From contig NC_051134.1 of the NCBI RefSeq assembly GCF_014839805.1, positions 10,137,170 to 10,201,169 of the forward strand: 64,000 nt of DNA, read 5' to 3'. The DNA comes from Manduca sexta (lineage: Eukaryota > Arthropoda > Insecta > Lepidoptera > Sphingidae). The position numbers and the translations under genes were made by a program. Every line of letters starts with the position of its first letter. The stretch's first letter is position 1. Below, in pieces: positions 1 to 13,029 of this stretch. A model generated the notes under the pieces. It did no database searches. It saw nothing but the letters and a program-made list of their open reading frames with translations, and was not told the DNA's origin.

Positions 1-128
1 TAACAGTTATTTTTCTAATGAAGTATGGAGTCAGATTATAAATCCTCGGGCTGTCAATTATGAAAAAATCGAATGATTTTTCCAAAATGATATTACATTT
101 TATCGGTTAAGGGGATGGTGTGTAAATC

Positions 129-326
129 AGCGGGTCTTATTCCGTCTTCGGGGACGAATTCGTCTTTTTGGAAATCGTAGGTCAGCATTAATAATTGTAT
201 AGGTAAATAGAAGATTTTTTGACTCTATAAGATATACGGCTAACAAAAATGTCCTTCTGTCCTTCAGTTAAAACGCCCGTAATTAAAAAAAGATGAATAA
301 GCCCCATAGACGGAATAGGGCCCACT
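129..326. mobile_element. MITE with 18-19 bp terminal inverted repeats
   Basis: The left end (AGCGGGTCTTATTCCGTCT) and the reverse complement of the right end (AGTGGGCCCTATTCCGTCT) match over 19 bp with three mismatches. The 160-bp interior has no open frame, so this is a non-autonomous DNA transposon of about 198 bp. No convincing target-site duplication was found, so the superfamily is not assigned. The ends loosely resemble those of the palindromic MITE at 5841 (both contain a GGGC..TTATTC core), which may mean a related transposase. Confidence 0.6.
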
Positions 327-442
327 GACACTATGTTGTACCTGATTTTACAGTCAAACCTGGTGTTATTAATGCCACGGCGATTCGTTCCGACAAAATG
401 CGTTCCAGGGTCAGCCTGTGTAGGTTCAGTTAGGGAGAGATT

Positions 443-546
443 TAAATAAAACTATTTTGCAGTTTTTATATTACAATTTCCTCCCGACGTTTCGGACCAC
501 ATTCCCGACGTGGCGTGAAGTGTGAGGTGTTGATTAACCGAAGAAT
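443..546 (-). mobile_element. Family F LINE 3'-tail-like remnant
   Basis: Reverse complement resembles the copies at 13030 and 14640. It keeps the GACGTTTCGGA-type core and the run equivalent to TATAAAAACCGC. It is more degraded than the other two copies. Confidence 0.4.
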
Positions 547-2549
547 AAGTTACAATGTCTACCCTACATTTTACAATTATACTTCTTTTTAAATTTAGGC
601 TTTTGGTGGTCCGATCTACGCAGAATGAGCTCACAGTATCTACCGCAATAAAATCCGCTAAATAGTTTGATTTTAATATATAAGATTCGTCAAACATAAC
701 AATTCAGTTAAGGATCATAATTTGGCGAAAGCAGCACTCTTTTTTTTAGTCACTCGATTTGAACTGTCTCGTACATTTCACCGAGTGAGGTTACTTTTTT
801 AAGAAGCTCGGATACAGTGACAAGTAATGAAAGTAGGTGAACAAACATGGAAGTAAACAAGCCTGTTTTGAATAAGGCTGTCTGTTTTGTACGGACTGAT
901 CCATTTCCGAACTGGTTAGTCATTCGGTCATGTGAGTGAATGTATCGCTGGGGGCTGGTTAGTAATTAAGGCTAAGAGTTATGGATTTTAGAACGTCAAT
1001 GGATGGGAATGTATATTTTAATTACTCGGTGGGTAAATATTAGCGTATTTATTTTTTAGTATTAGAGATAAGGTAATTAAATTATGTTTTTATTCGTTTT
1101 TAGACATTTGCTTTGATTTCTTATTATATTAATTTTATTATCATAAATTTAATGTTTGACAGCGATCGTTTGGGAGAAGAAAAGTTTAGATGGTATACTA
1201 TGTAGTTTCTATTACAAACCTTTTCAAAGATAGAGTTCATTTCTTAATATCCCCAGATTCCATTTTCAAAATTTTAATAGACCTCCTTTCATAGCTCTTA
1301 ATCTTTCCAAAGAACTAAAAACAAGATTCATATCATAAATCATTTCGCTAGTACCACAAAATTCGCAAATAAGTCAACAAGCTTATTTTCGAAACTGGGA
1401 CACTGAAGGAACTATACTTAGCTTCGAGAGAATTTCCACTAAGTCTGCGTTATGACTTTTCTTTGAGTTTATCTCGTTCATTTTGAGGTAATATTTTGTT
1501 TCATATCGGATGTTTTTTATCTATCACATGAGAGGGTGGAGGTTATCTTTACCAATCACATCTTATAATCTCTGGTAATGTGGTAATTCGACTATTTTGT
1601 TGATCAACTATACCTGCTTAGGTTGCTTTTATTTCCCATCTCTAAACTGTTATATTACTACCGCATTAGTAGTGTTAGTTATTTTACCTATAAATTAACT
1701 AGACTATTACTATGTAATGTCGGAATGGAAGAGTTCATTACTTTTATTATTTTATCTATATCTACAATAAACAATGAATGCTTAACTTTTTTAACTGGGG
1801 TTTACTAAGTGTATATAATATTGTAAACTGAATTGTCTATACCCATTGAATTGTGGAGAATATTGAATTGAATGCGCCGTTAGCCCGTCTGCCTTTGGAG
1901 GCAATATTAAAAGCAAAGGAAAACTTCGTGAAACCTCAGAAACATACCTACATATTACATATCCTAGAATTCTTCATAAGAATATCGCTATGTGTAAAGA
2001 GCTCTTTTAAGCATATTGCATTTGGCGCACGAAGGAATGTAAAATTTTGCATGATTAAAGTTCATACTATTGACGCGTGCAACAAAATAATATCTTGTTG
2101 TCTCGTGTTCTTTGTCTTTGACGGTCAAATTTCGAACACTGGATGACCATTAATTATCACAAACGCAGTACAGTCATACACCAACAAAGCAAACTCGTTA
2201 TTAATGGTTGTCATAGTTATGCCGGCATAACTTTTCCCCGTTTATCCTCACAGAATGAATACCAAAAAATACGAAATTGAGTCCCCGCATTGACACATTA
2301 GTATTATATTAAAGAAGAAAAACGGCATATAAAGAAGACACGTAAAGCCTCCGAGAAAGACATATGGAAATTCCGATACGAATAAAAAAGCTTTTGACGT
2401 CGATTCGCGCCCTATCGGAAATTATGTCTGTCTGGGACATTTTGTATAGCGATGTCATGCTAAAGGCGGTTACTTGGCCCTTTGGGATATATTATTTTTG
2501 TACGGAAAAGGTTTTAATGTCGTAATTTAGTCATCGCGTGTTTTGAGTT
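547..2549. other. Unclassified AT-rich DNA, no gene seen
   Basis: Open frames of 61 and 97 codons at 1623-1808 and 1853-2146 have no recognisable motif, start from TTG and are within chance expectation for this composition. No repeat family that recurs elsewhere in the window was recognised here. Confidence 0.5.
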
Positions 2550-2550
2550 G

Positions 2551-2758
2551 TTTTTAATTTGCTGAAAGGTGGAATAGAATTCAATAAAAATAGTACTAGA
2601 AGCAAAAATATCTGCTAACGGTTGACGATGTTCTATATTTAAACGAGTATTTTTAATTTGCTGAGAGGGATAATAGAATAGAGGCCAATAAATATAGCAC
2701 TAGAAACAAAAGTATCAACTTATTTAGTTGACGATGTTCTTCCCATAAACGAGCATTA
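2551..2758. repeat. Diverged tandem duplication, unit about 99 bp
   Basis: Two adjacent copies start at 2551 and 2650. Both begin TTTTTAATTTGCTGA and end with GTTGACGATGTTCT, a short spacer and AAACGAG. The copies differ by many substitutions and a few small indels, so the duplication is old. No coding frame spans it. Confidence 0.75.
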
Positions 2759-5700
2759 AGATGGCATCAAGCCTCTATCTTAAACTGTCCCTAATATTAA
2801 TAACTTCGAGGAAACAAAAATCTACAAATTTAAAACCAACATTTCAAAAAATTTTAAATATGCAATGAATCCCAAACTTTCCCTCATAATTCACGAAGAA
2901 ATGAGGAGTAAAAACTGTTATTTCAACATAACAATAAATTGTGTCCCGCCGCTCCCCGCGCCCTGCGGCTAATAACTAAGATTATTTATCCCAAATTTAT
3001 GTCTGCGAAAGGGTTATCTATGAGAGCTTGCACGCAATTTATACAGGCGGGCCTGGCCGACCGCTTCTATATCCTGTTACCCGATTGGATAGTGCTAAGT
3101 TATTTCGTTGTTGATTGTGCGATATGATTTGGGCCTTATTTAATGTTTCTAAGGGTTGAGTTTGGATTTAGAATTGATGTGGTTAGAAAGCAAGTGCATT
3201 GATGTAGTCTTGAAGATTTGAACAGTGATTTGCTCAATCTAGAGGTAGCTCAACGGAATGTTTGGTGTTAACTGTTTGAGAATATAGTAATAATTATAAT
3301 TAAATCTAAATTAGATTGTAGATTGTTTATTGCTGTCTGAATAAAATCAAGACATTTCATAAAAAGAGGGTAAGTAATAAATAAAGACGCAAACCAAATT
3401 ACAGACACAGCAAATATTTTATAATTGGTGATGTCATTAAAGTAATTTCATTTTTTTTAGACGTTAAAAATACAATCACCTTCTTGCTTTGAAAATGTTA
3501 TCCAAAATATTGAAATCCATCAACAGTAAATACTTGAATAGGTTCCCTGTTCAAATACCCTTTCGCTACACGTTTATTTTTCTTAAACTCCAGACAATAG
3601 CCTAAGCAAACCATTATGACGCGTATCCTGTATTTACATAAAACGTCTCGAAAGGGTGAAACATCCTTTTCCGCGGGTGTAAATCCATCTCACATTTGAC
3701 TGTCGACCTTTCAAAAGAAACACAAAAAGCCATTGTAAGGTTTGAGACCAACACTCGCGAACACTTGCCGGTCGCAGAGTCCCTTTTACTTCAACCCTTC
3801 GCTAATGGGCTCTTGCTGGGCTCTTACTGTAGCCGCTTTCAGCAAGACTTCTCCTGGTTAGGTGCTGGTATTTGGTACTTGTAAGTGGTAATGGTGAGCT
3901 CGTGTATATGGCGTGGAAACCTGGATTGGATGTTAAGGTGTAATCAAATTTGTATTAGTTTAAGGTAAAGACTTGAGATCTTCTGTTATAGATTGAGGAG
4001 TTAGTAGAATTTGTTCTCGATTTTGGGGATATGGTAACCCCTATCACACATTGAAATAGACATCAATTTACGAACTATAAGCATTCGAAAGAATAGCTAA
4101 AAAAATTATAGTTTTATTAGTTGCCTATAAAACAATATTGAAAGTAGAGTATTTTTTATTTGTAGTTAAACTATTCATGCATTATAATAATTTAAATAAC
4201 TTTCTTTGAATAGATATCATTCAAATTGGGTATCATATTATGATGAAAATATTGTTTTCTGTTGCTGTATTTTTTTTAAATCCAAGGGATTGAACGCATC
4301 AACATTAACAGAAACTCAAAGAAGTTCGCAACACTAGGACAAGTTGCGGTTTCACAGCTCACGAGAGTCGACCTTTGCTCGCTCACATTATGTCCTCATG
4401 CTGGTACTTTTAGGCAGTTAACCGGGACGGTGATCCAGTCTGGTAAGCCTTATGGCTAAGAACCGTATTGTTATCAACCATATCAATATAGGTGGTCGTA
4501 ATGGTCTGGTTGAGTGTATGAATTTTGTGTCCAAATCTGAATGACAAGACAAGTTGCTATTTCGTAGATATAAAGTGCCGCAACTGTTGAATAGTACAGG
4601 AGTACTGTCTAAATCTATGATTTACTATGCTCTATGGGGTCCAGACGTGCTTTTATCATCCTGAGAGATTACGTGCTAATTCTCATCAGTTATTACGTCT
4701 GATATAATTTAGTTATATTGAAGTTTGATGACAATGGAGTGTGCCTCCTTTTCATCAGCAGATATTAAGAAGGCGATGGTTCCTACTCAGACGAAATCTC
4801 TTGTACTAATTGACTAACTAATCAAAATAATATAAATATTAATTATTAAGACCTTCTTTACAAAATAAGTAAAATTATATCCAGATCTTTGCAAACAATG
4901 TTAACAACGAAACAGAATACAGAGTGGAAAATACATGGAACTAACAGCAAGAAGTTCGACAAAACACACGTAAAAATACAAAAGTTTCGGTTCCTTAAAC
5001 AATATTATGTTTGTCTTCACAAATGAAAATTCTTTTAAATTAAATTGTATGTTTGGAAACAATTCTTTGTTTACAAGAGAAGTTTTAGAACAAAAAGCGC
5101 ATGCTTTTACGATGATATCATGTGAAGTTTAAAGGTAGGTACTATAATCGAATAGGATAAGGTTACAAAGAGTTCTTGCAACTGTGTCGTTTGATGTTAC
5201 CACGGGTGCTACATGTACGTGGAGTACGATCGAGAAATTATTCACTTGGTTAGTAAGTAGTAGATCTTGAAATTTATTTATTACTTACTTGAGTAGTAAC
5301 TAGTATAATATTTTTAAATTGAATAATGATATCTTTGTTTTATAAATAAGAATTTTGTCTGTATTATAACTGGCTTTTGCTTGTATCTTTGCTCAACTGA
5401 GAGAATTTTTCGGGATCAAAGCTCTGCTATATATTTTACCGAAATAAAAGTAGCCAAGGTTTTAAACAATTTCCATACCAAATATGAGCGCCCATTTGAT
5501 AGTTTTTAAGTTTATAGCGTTCTGAGGTAAAATTTTCATAAATCGTGCATCAATATATGGACAAAATATGGAGTAAGTAACTAATACTATGTTGATCATA
5601 CTCAAATTGATCTTCAACAATGCATACTAAATGCGCATTGGGAATCATTATTTAATAAATGATTAGACAAGACAGTTATAACTATCAAGTTGCATGGATT

Positions 5701-5840
5701 GACTAACGAATGCTAGCTAAGAATTTAAGAATCAATGTAACTTTTGATCTGAAATTACCATTTTTAGCGGTAATTTTATGACGTCGTTTTGTTTGTTTTG
5801 TTGTTGTCATCTAGTAATAACATATTAAAATTCCGAGACT
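2759..5840. other. Intergenic tract with three GC-richer blocks
   Basis: No gene could be supported. Three blocks have more GC than their surroundings: 2941-3115, 3640-3890 and 4300-4790. The second holds a 62-codon open frame ending near a donor-like GTAAGT at 3881, but the predicted peptide matches nothing I know and there is no good acceptor upstream. These blocks could be decayed repeats or conserved noncoding elements. Confidence 0.4.
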
Positions 5841-6163
5841 GGGCCCTTATTCTGTATGATAGTGTAAACGCGTAACGCGACCGTGTCATGTTATCTTCGA
5901 GAAATGTGCGTGGAATGGTATTCTGTAAGCCAAATTTCTATAGTCCTAAACATGATGCGTTGTGTTACGTGGTTATTACGCACTGTTAAAATAACAGTGC
6001 GTAACAACCACGCATTATATAATAGGCATATTTCTATATAATAGGCCCTTGGGGCCTATTATATAGAAATTTGGCTTACAAAATACCATTACACGCACAT
6101 TTCTCGAAGATAACATGACACGGCCGCGTTACGCGTTTACACTATCATACAGAATAAGGGCCC
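5841..6163. mobile_element. 323-bp palindromic (dimeric) MITE
   Basis: The outer arms 5841-5942 and 6062-6163 are inverted copies of about 102 bp with only three mismatches, starting GGGCCCTTATTCTGTATGAT. The 119-bp centre folds into two further hairpins: one around TAACAGTGCG and one around ATATAATAGGCCC. The left half, reversed, matches the right part of a shorter relative at 59667-59845. The 5841 copy therefore looks like two right ends joined head to head. There is no coding capacity. Confidence 0.8.
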
Positions 6164-6253
6164 TGATTAGCGTTAATATCGTAAATAAAATGACCTATTA
6201 AGAGAAAGAAATTTCATATTTAAGCTTTGCCAGTGATTCGGCCCACGTAGATA

Positions 6254-6768
6254 TTTTTTTGATACGGACACGGTGAAGTGACCCTACTGCACCTGATGGA
6301 AGTGGAGGAGGGTCCAACAGAATGTCGACTGACGAGAATTGATTACCCCTCGGCAGTCGACACAATTATGCCGGCCTGTTGGAACCGCAAATACACAGAC
6401 TGACCCCGGAAGTGACAAACTTACGTGGGCCTATGGCACGTTTTAACACCTAACCCCTTATTCATAAACGTTTTTTTATCTAAGGACGGAGTAAAGCTGT
6501 GATAACAAGCCTGTTTCTCAGTGCCCAACGGCACTGAGAAATAGACATAGGGCCGTTGTGATTGGTTATTATTGTTGTATTTTAATATTAGCCAATCACA
6601 ACGGCCCTACGTCTACGCACTGCGAAGACTGCCATGCCGTCAGCACTGAGCAATAGACTTGTTATCACAGCCTTACTCGGTCGTTAGATAAAAAACGTCT
6701 ATGAATAAGGGGCTTAGTGTACGGTGGTCGCTATCTCAGCGGATAAATAATATATCCTATCACCAGTA
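6254..6768 (-). mobile_element. Family A retroposon, interrupted by a MITE
   Basis: The sense strand is minus, with the polyA tail appearing as poly-T at 6254. It carries the hallmarks of the family: a GTCGACTG...CAGTCGAC hairpin, GCCGGCCTGTTGGAACC, and a near-palindromic block that reads GGATATAAAATATATCC in intact copies. The element is split after 6450 by the MITE at 6451-6716; the remainder continues from TGTACGGTGGTCGCTAT. Removing the insertion restores the order of blocks seen in the copy at 20620. Confidence 0.75.
6451..6716. mobile_element. MITE inserted inside family A element
   Basis: Long terminal inverted repeats: left CCCCTTATTCATAAACG and right, reversed, CCCCTTATTCATAGACG, extending with small differences for over 40 bp into ATCTAA.GAC.GAG. 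The interior contains a short hairpin (CAGTGCCCAACGGCACTG) and a longer palindrome of TAGGGCCGTTGTGATTGG around 6549-6610. A TA dinucleotide abuts each end, compatible with a TA duplication. There is no coding capacity. Confidence 0.75.
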
Positions 6769-7289
6769 AATAAAAACGAATACTGTCGAGCTAATATGAA
6801 TCGTGTAATTCGTAGTAGAGGCTCCATCGCATCCTCGTCTCGTTATGTCGGTGTACTGTTACTGTGTTCCCGTACACTTTGATCTTTGGAAGCGGTAATT
6901 AAATCTGCTTCTGTGTAAAGTTTCTAGTTTTTAACAGATTACCTTTGTGCGAGAATTGGCGTGTAGGTGTATCAGATTTTGTATTTTGTTAAGTTTTAAA
7001 AGTATTCGTGTATTGGTATTGTTAGCGGTGAGAATTTTCGATATCTGACAATACTTATATATCTAAGGTGTTATGCAGACGCTGAAGTTGCTAAATCAAG
7101 CAGATTCATAGTACAGTGTTTCTCGTCAACAAGTTGTTAGAGTCTACGTGGTGCTTAAACATTCACTACAAAAGTGACCATCTCATTTACGAAATGAGTA
7201 ATGAGTGCTACGCATTGACGTATATTCTATACGAACGTTCATAAACTATTTTAAAATATGAACTAAAATTGCAACCAAAATGTCTTTGC

Positions 7290-7563
7290 CAGCCCCGGAT
7301 CTCGAATTTTTTCGAGGCGGGGCAAAGTCTGGAAAATGCTGCCCCCACCCACGTATATTTTTACCTTTGTTACCTTAATCATCATTTTGCGCCCCGCGGG
7401 AAATAATTTTAGTATTGAATGTACTGTAGGTCTCAGTAGTCAAAGTTGCATTAATGATGAGTTATGTATTCGTCTGCCTAGTTTGAATTTGCCGCCCTCT
7501 GAATTCGCCGCCCGGGGTATGGGCCCCGGCTAGCCCCCCCCCCCCCCTTTAGATCTGGGGCTG
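7290..7563. mobile_element. hAT-type MITE with perfect 8-bp TSD
   Basis: The ends CAGCCCCGGATCT and AGATCTGGGGCTG are 13-bp inverted repeats with one mismatch. GTCTTTGC immediately flanks both sides (7282-7289 and 7564-7571). An 8-bp duplication with CAG-starting termini is the signature of the hAT superfamily. The 274-bp element has no transposase and includes a run of 14 C at 7534-7547. Confidence 0.85.
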
Positions 7564-7571
7564 GTCTTTGC

Positions 7572-10500
7572 TATAACTCATTTATTCACGTCTTGAACAT
7601 AAAATAATTTTCCTTATTTGACTAATATTTTTTATTCACATCCAGGTTTACACTTAGACTCGAGTTGTTATATTATGAACATTACTCCTTACATAACCAC
7701 ACGCTGTCAATGTTTAAATCATACTAAAGTCAGGTGTACGGATTGCAGTACAATTGAGTCGAACACAATGAGTCTACGGAACGCCAGTTCTAGTACGTAG
7801 ACATATATATATATCGATGGTGCTATGCAATTTTATACGAAAATACTTTGAAGCTATGCCCTTTATCCGCAAATTCCAACAAAAATGGCCCGCCGACCGC
7901 TTTCATCCGCTAATTCCATTATGCACGTCACGTGACGAATTATGCTGTAATTGTTGGCGCAAGCGTCCACCACAATTATATGCCGTGGGCAAATTATGTC
8001 TACATTTCTTCTAAAGAAAAGGGAAAAATTGGCTTTTGCTTGGGTTTTGGCTTATTAACCCGAGTTAAAGTATGTTGATAATAAGAGAAATGTATGTAAA
8101 ATCATCGACAAGGATAGTATCATGGTTGAGGCTTGGTGGCTGCGTTATGTTTTTCAATGACATGGCCAAAGGTACAATAATATTCAGTTTTCTCATTTAA
8201 TATATTACCATAATCAGTTTAGTAAAACTAAATTAATGCAACTATAATCAGAAACTTTGCATCATAATGTAATTACTTATTCATAAAATTAACTAAAACC
8301 TATTTCTGACGCCGTTGAAAAGCTGTTAACATTTCGTATCGAAGCACTTCATCGCTATTTATTTATTTATTTATAGGAAGACTTACTGTAGTCTATCTTT
8401 ATTAGTATAAAGATTAAAAAAATACATAACTACATAAATATACATGTTGCTTATAGTCTCCGCATATATGACTGCAAATGTAACTGCATAATAATATGTA
8501 ACTGTTGCTTCAGTAACTTTAGCAATTGATAGTTCATAGTAGTGTAGTGCTTCTCGGTTCATGGCGTCTAGTATTAAAAGTTTATATTTCCAAAACTCAA
8601 GCTTATTTTAGCTATACGAAGCTAAGATTACTTTTCTTTGTTGCTCTTCTTTAATTTCTTTAATATCTTAATTTCAATGCGATTTAATTATTTTAACGCA
8701 AAATGTGGATTACTTAGGCGAGAAATCATAACCAGTTTTATTATTGTTACGCCAAGAAAAGCAATTCTATCCATTTTGAATGATATTCGTAATAAAAATC
8801 TAGTACAAAACTTTCAATACTTTAAAACTATGATTTGAATATCCATTTCTGATACATGGTTCCTGCTTTATCCTCAATTATAGTTACACAATTAATTCTA
8901 CCTTATATTTCACTGTTTACACAAAACAATACATACAGTGACAAAAGGCAATCAACTCAACCGACCGTGTATTCAAGGTAGTGATTAACTACACTGCATT
9001 GTCCCATTCTATGCTTTGACACAAATGAATGAGCATATAAATACATAATTATCACGATATGTCAACTCGGAGTTTGATTGCAAATTCCATTATATCTCCC
9101 AGGTAGACATTACTATTGGCTCTTTGTTTATTCTAGATTCACTTCATTCTCGATTCATGTTTCTTTGACGACGTATCGTTTTTGTATTAATTATTGAAAG
9201 CTATTGCCAATTTTTAGGTTATCAGTATCACTAAATTGCTATGTTCTTCGAATTGCTATACTATTATGGGTAGATAATCTTTTAGATTTGTACACGAAAC
9301 GATATTAATCGCCGTGTCATGTTGTTTCATTGCTAGTTTATCATAGTACTTCAAGGCTACGCGTCTAAAGTCTATAGACTTATTATTAACAAATTTAATT
9401 AAATAACATCTCCATGTTTGAAAACGATATTTTTCAGCTCAATAATATTCTCATCACCTCTTTATCCATTTAATTCCAAGTATATAACAACAATGGTAAG
9501 GCTTCCAGCTTTCTAATTTGCATCGACAAAATTGCAATAGGGTATATGCAGCTGACAATATCTGATAGGGTAATCTATTGAGAGTGACATTATGACTTGA
9601 AATTAGATGGAGATTGGATTTGGGTCCCTGGATGTGTGAGTGTTGTTTTTGGAAAGTTATTTAGAGTTCATTTTAGTGATATAAATTATCATTATGATTA
9701 ATTTCTAGACTATTTCTTATTTCAATAACTTTATAATGTGGTACAATGATAATGTCACGATCATCAATGGCAGCTACACAATGTCTACAGCTATACAAAA
9801 GCCTTCACCAAGAATATTCATTCGGACATGTTGAAAGCGATCAGCATCCAGTGATTTCTTGCTACCTTTTTTAGATCTTCTTTCCACCTTCCAACATGCG
9901 ATTCGTTTTAATGTTAAAAGCTGATATCGATCTGATAAAGTGAAGATTGTACTTAGCACATATTTTTCTTCACATTGCCGCACTTCATGTAAACATACTT
10001 ATACACGTTACTACTGACACGATTTGGGTTAGTTTTTTGAAGTGCTTGATTAATATAAACTCTTCTAGATGAATCAATCTAGGCAGAAAGTTTAAGCAAA
10101 CATTTCGGAATCGAACAATACATTTCCCATCCTGCAGTCCACGCACGAAAGACCTTGGAGTCTATAAAGACGACGAAGTGTATATTCTTACGTACTTATA
10201 TTCGGAAAACCTCTGACCCGTGTGTACATAAACCTTCATTATTTTCTTCAAATTTATAATGATCCTAATCGCTTTTTTCGTTCCATCGTGAAAATAGGCC
10301 AATCAGAAAAAAAATTTACATACTTACAAATAACTTTTTTGATTGTTCTTTTCTTGGGATCAGATCAAAGTTTTGTTTATTTTACTTTTCTTCCGACGTT
10401 TAGAAGACTTTAGTTTAATTTTATTGTCTAACATTGGCGTAAATATAAGAAATCATTATCAGATCGAAGATTAGGATTAACTTTTATAGAAATTTGCCGT

Positions 10501-11462
10501 ATGTCAGCTTTTTTTGAAATCCAAACCCAATTACAGATGAGACGTTTAGTTCTGCTTATAAGTTATTGTGGGATTACCTGTCACTGATTGACCGCTACGT
10601 ATCGACTCGCGATACCGCAATATGACAAACCAATTTGCTCTGTACTTTGTGGCATAAAATGTTAGGAAGCTGTCATTCAGAACACCATTTATCTACCATG
10701 ACATATTGATGTGAATCGAAGTGTATGAACTTGTAGTAGCGGGATAGATTCTTGCTTCTAGTTTGCGGATATACGAAATATAGTTTGTTTAGGTATTTAT
10801 GTATGTATAATTTATTCGTTATTGTAAAATCTTACGTGATATCGATTCTGTTGTGTCTTTTCATTTCTCTATAAATCCTATGAGCTCTGTTATGAACAAT
10901 CTTTAGAAAGTAGTATAGCACGTATGCTAACGCAGCCATATTATAGCGAAGTGGGTAGACAATGGAGTCAATAGAACAATATTACTAGTAAACAATTCTT
11001 CGATTTATGGTCCCACTTAGTTATTCGAAAAGCAACTTAAACCCATTCAATTATCGCACAACCTTGTTTGAGCCCCAATACTCTAACGTAATTTCGGAAA
11101 CCGCCTCAAATTTTCGTAACGCACCCAGAATTGGACGTAAATAAGCTACGCACATAAAAAATGTACAAGGGCCGGCATTTGGAGCAATATTCCGCGCGTG
11201 TTCGCGCGTGAGATGAATAAGATGCCCACGAGGTGTGGTGGCTTATGGCGGGAAAAACTTCTCACATTGCGACTCATTGGTTTTACTTTCTATATTACGT
11301 ACCTCCAAGATTTTTTTGCTATCTATTCGTTACCACGTTTTAGGGAAATTGACAATTTGCACATTTTTTTTTCTCTAATTGGGTTTTGAAATAGGACTAG
11401 GTATACAAGTTTCCGAATGATCGATCCTATAGGTTTCTGTTTCAGTTCTTTTTTATTTTTTT
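7572..11462. other. AT-rich tract, no gene supported
   Basis: Open frames of 60-69 codons occur, including 7817-8014 (+) and 9774-9983 (-). The latter encodes a basic stretch (KVERRSKKGSKKS) followed by LDADRFQHVRMNILGEG and reads somewhat like a decayed retroelement protein, but I cannot name it. A TTAT-rich microsatellite lies at 8360-8376. A GC-rich patch with CGCGTGTTCGCGCGTG lies at 11194-11209. No family shared with the rest of the window was recognised. Confidence 0.4.
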
Positions 11463-11745
11463 GAATGAGGAGACGAGCTTACTATTCGCCTGATGATAAG
11501 CGATACGACCGTGCCTAAACAGTAGAAACACCATGCAACACCTTAAATTACAAAGTATTGTTTGGTATTCCATTGCGTTTGCCATCCTGAGAAATGGAAT
11601 TTCAAGTCTTATTATGTCCAGTAGTTACACTGGCTGTAATATCCTTCAAACTGGAACACTGTTACTTGACGGCAGTAATAGACGATAACTACCCAGGCGG
11701 CATCTCACACATAAGAGACCTACCCGTAAAGGTCTTAAAGTATTA
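11463..11745 (-). mobile_element. Family D element (LINE 3'-tail-like)
   Basis: The sense strand is minus. The tail-proximal block corresponds to TCAGGCGAACGGCAAGC..GTCTCGTCAT and the body to a conserved CATTATAGCCAGTG.AACTACTGG block. Similar to copies at 23816, 35985 and 41632. Probably the 3' end of a non-LTR retrotransposon or a SINE derived from one; no coding part is present. Confidence 0.65.
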
Positions 11746-13029
11746 AGAAGCCGAAGATATTTAGAGTTGTTCCTATTTTTTTGCAAGTCATGTCTCACTG
11801 AATATACGTTCCCAAAAACGGATGTCAATGACGAATGAACACAGAAGACTGATCGGCAACTTTGATAAACGACGTTGCGACGTTCGTACGCGTGACGTAT
11901 TGCCGCTGTACTCACCAATGTCGACATTATTGGAAACAAAAGTTTGACGATGATTGATCAAATATTTGCCACTGTTTATAAAGATGTTAACGTCGCTGTA
12001 GTGTGTTGACAAATAAGGCGTGTCCAAATGTAGTGCAATTTTAATGATTTTTTTTTCTCTGAACATAGAAAATTTTATGGAAGTAGCTAATTTACTTTGC
12101 TTTTATATTTAGAATTTAGATGAATAAAATCAAACATATTTTTCAAAAATCTTTAATTAGTGCTTTTACACATGTTATAGAACTTGTGTGCAAAACTTAA
12201 TGCCTCTAGAGCATAGACTTTTTGTTTCGACCAATGCATTGTTTGTCGGTTTTAAGGATTCTGTTAAATACATGCTTGGTATTAATTTAATGCTCTTCCA
12301 ACATCGAGTTCAATAGTTATACAAAGTCATTTTGATATTGCATACATTTACATACTTATCTACTTGGAAATAACACTTTACTATATAAGTTATTTGAGCC
12401 ATAGCTGTAAAATAAAAAAGTTTAAGTTTCGAACAAAATAAATATTAATAAAAATTCATATTGATTTTACGCGCCGTAATGCCACTATTACTCTCAGAGA
12501 ATTCGTCGCAGCGACATCACACTTTCAGTCAGAAACACACTCATGCACACACCATATTCACATTAAACTACAAAATGATCGAAAAATAAGAAAACTAAAA
12601 TCAAGATTTTTGGTGAAAATATTGGTTATTAATTAATGATTTTTGGCACAATGTCAGCAAAAGTGAAGACGAATATGTGGTTTTGGTGTATAATATACTT
12701 CACTAATCACGGTGTTACAACCCTAACATGTTAAGGTACGTTACCATCGCCTTTACTTTCAGTCGATACAGGTCATTAATCATAATTTCAGTTATTGTGG
12801 TAATGTTTAAAAATGGATTCGTTGTCGCCATCGTGGTCTGACGTCCATGATTGATTACGATACATTAAAGAATTAACTTATGCGCCAATTTATTGTTTAT
12901 ATATAGTTTATAATGTAGTTTTATCTTAAATATTTTATAGCTCAAAGGGATCATTATTTTATAGACAATTGTGAAGTAAACTCAGACAGAATTAAAATGT
13001 ATGCTGTTTCATACAGATCATATACCTGG
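11746..13029. other. Unclassified tract with two overlapping minus-strand open frames
   Basis: Two frames of 97 codons (11646-11939) and 92 codons (11788-12066) overlap on the minus strand and share a GC-richer block at 11800-11935. Neither peptide has a recognisable domain. The overlap in two frames argues that at most one is real and that composition may explain both. The remainder is AT-rich. Confidence 0.35.

Noticed and set aside
11646..12066. Two overlapping minus-strand frames of 97 and 92 codons
   Set aside because: Both cannot easily be real, neither has a domain, and no supporting signals were found.
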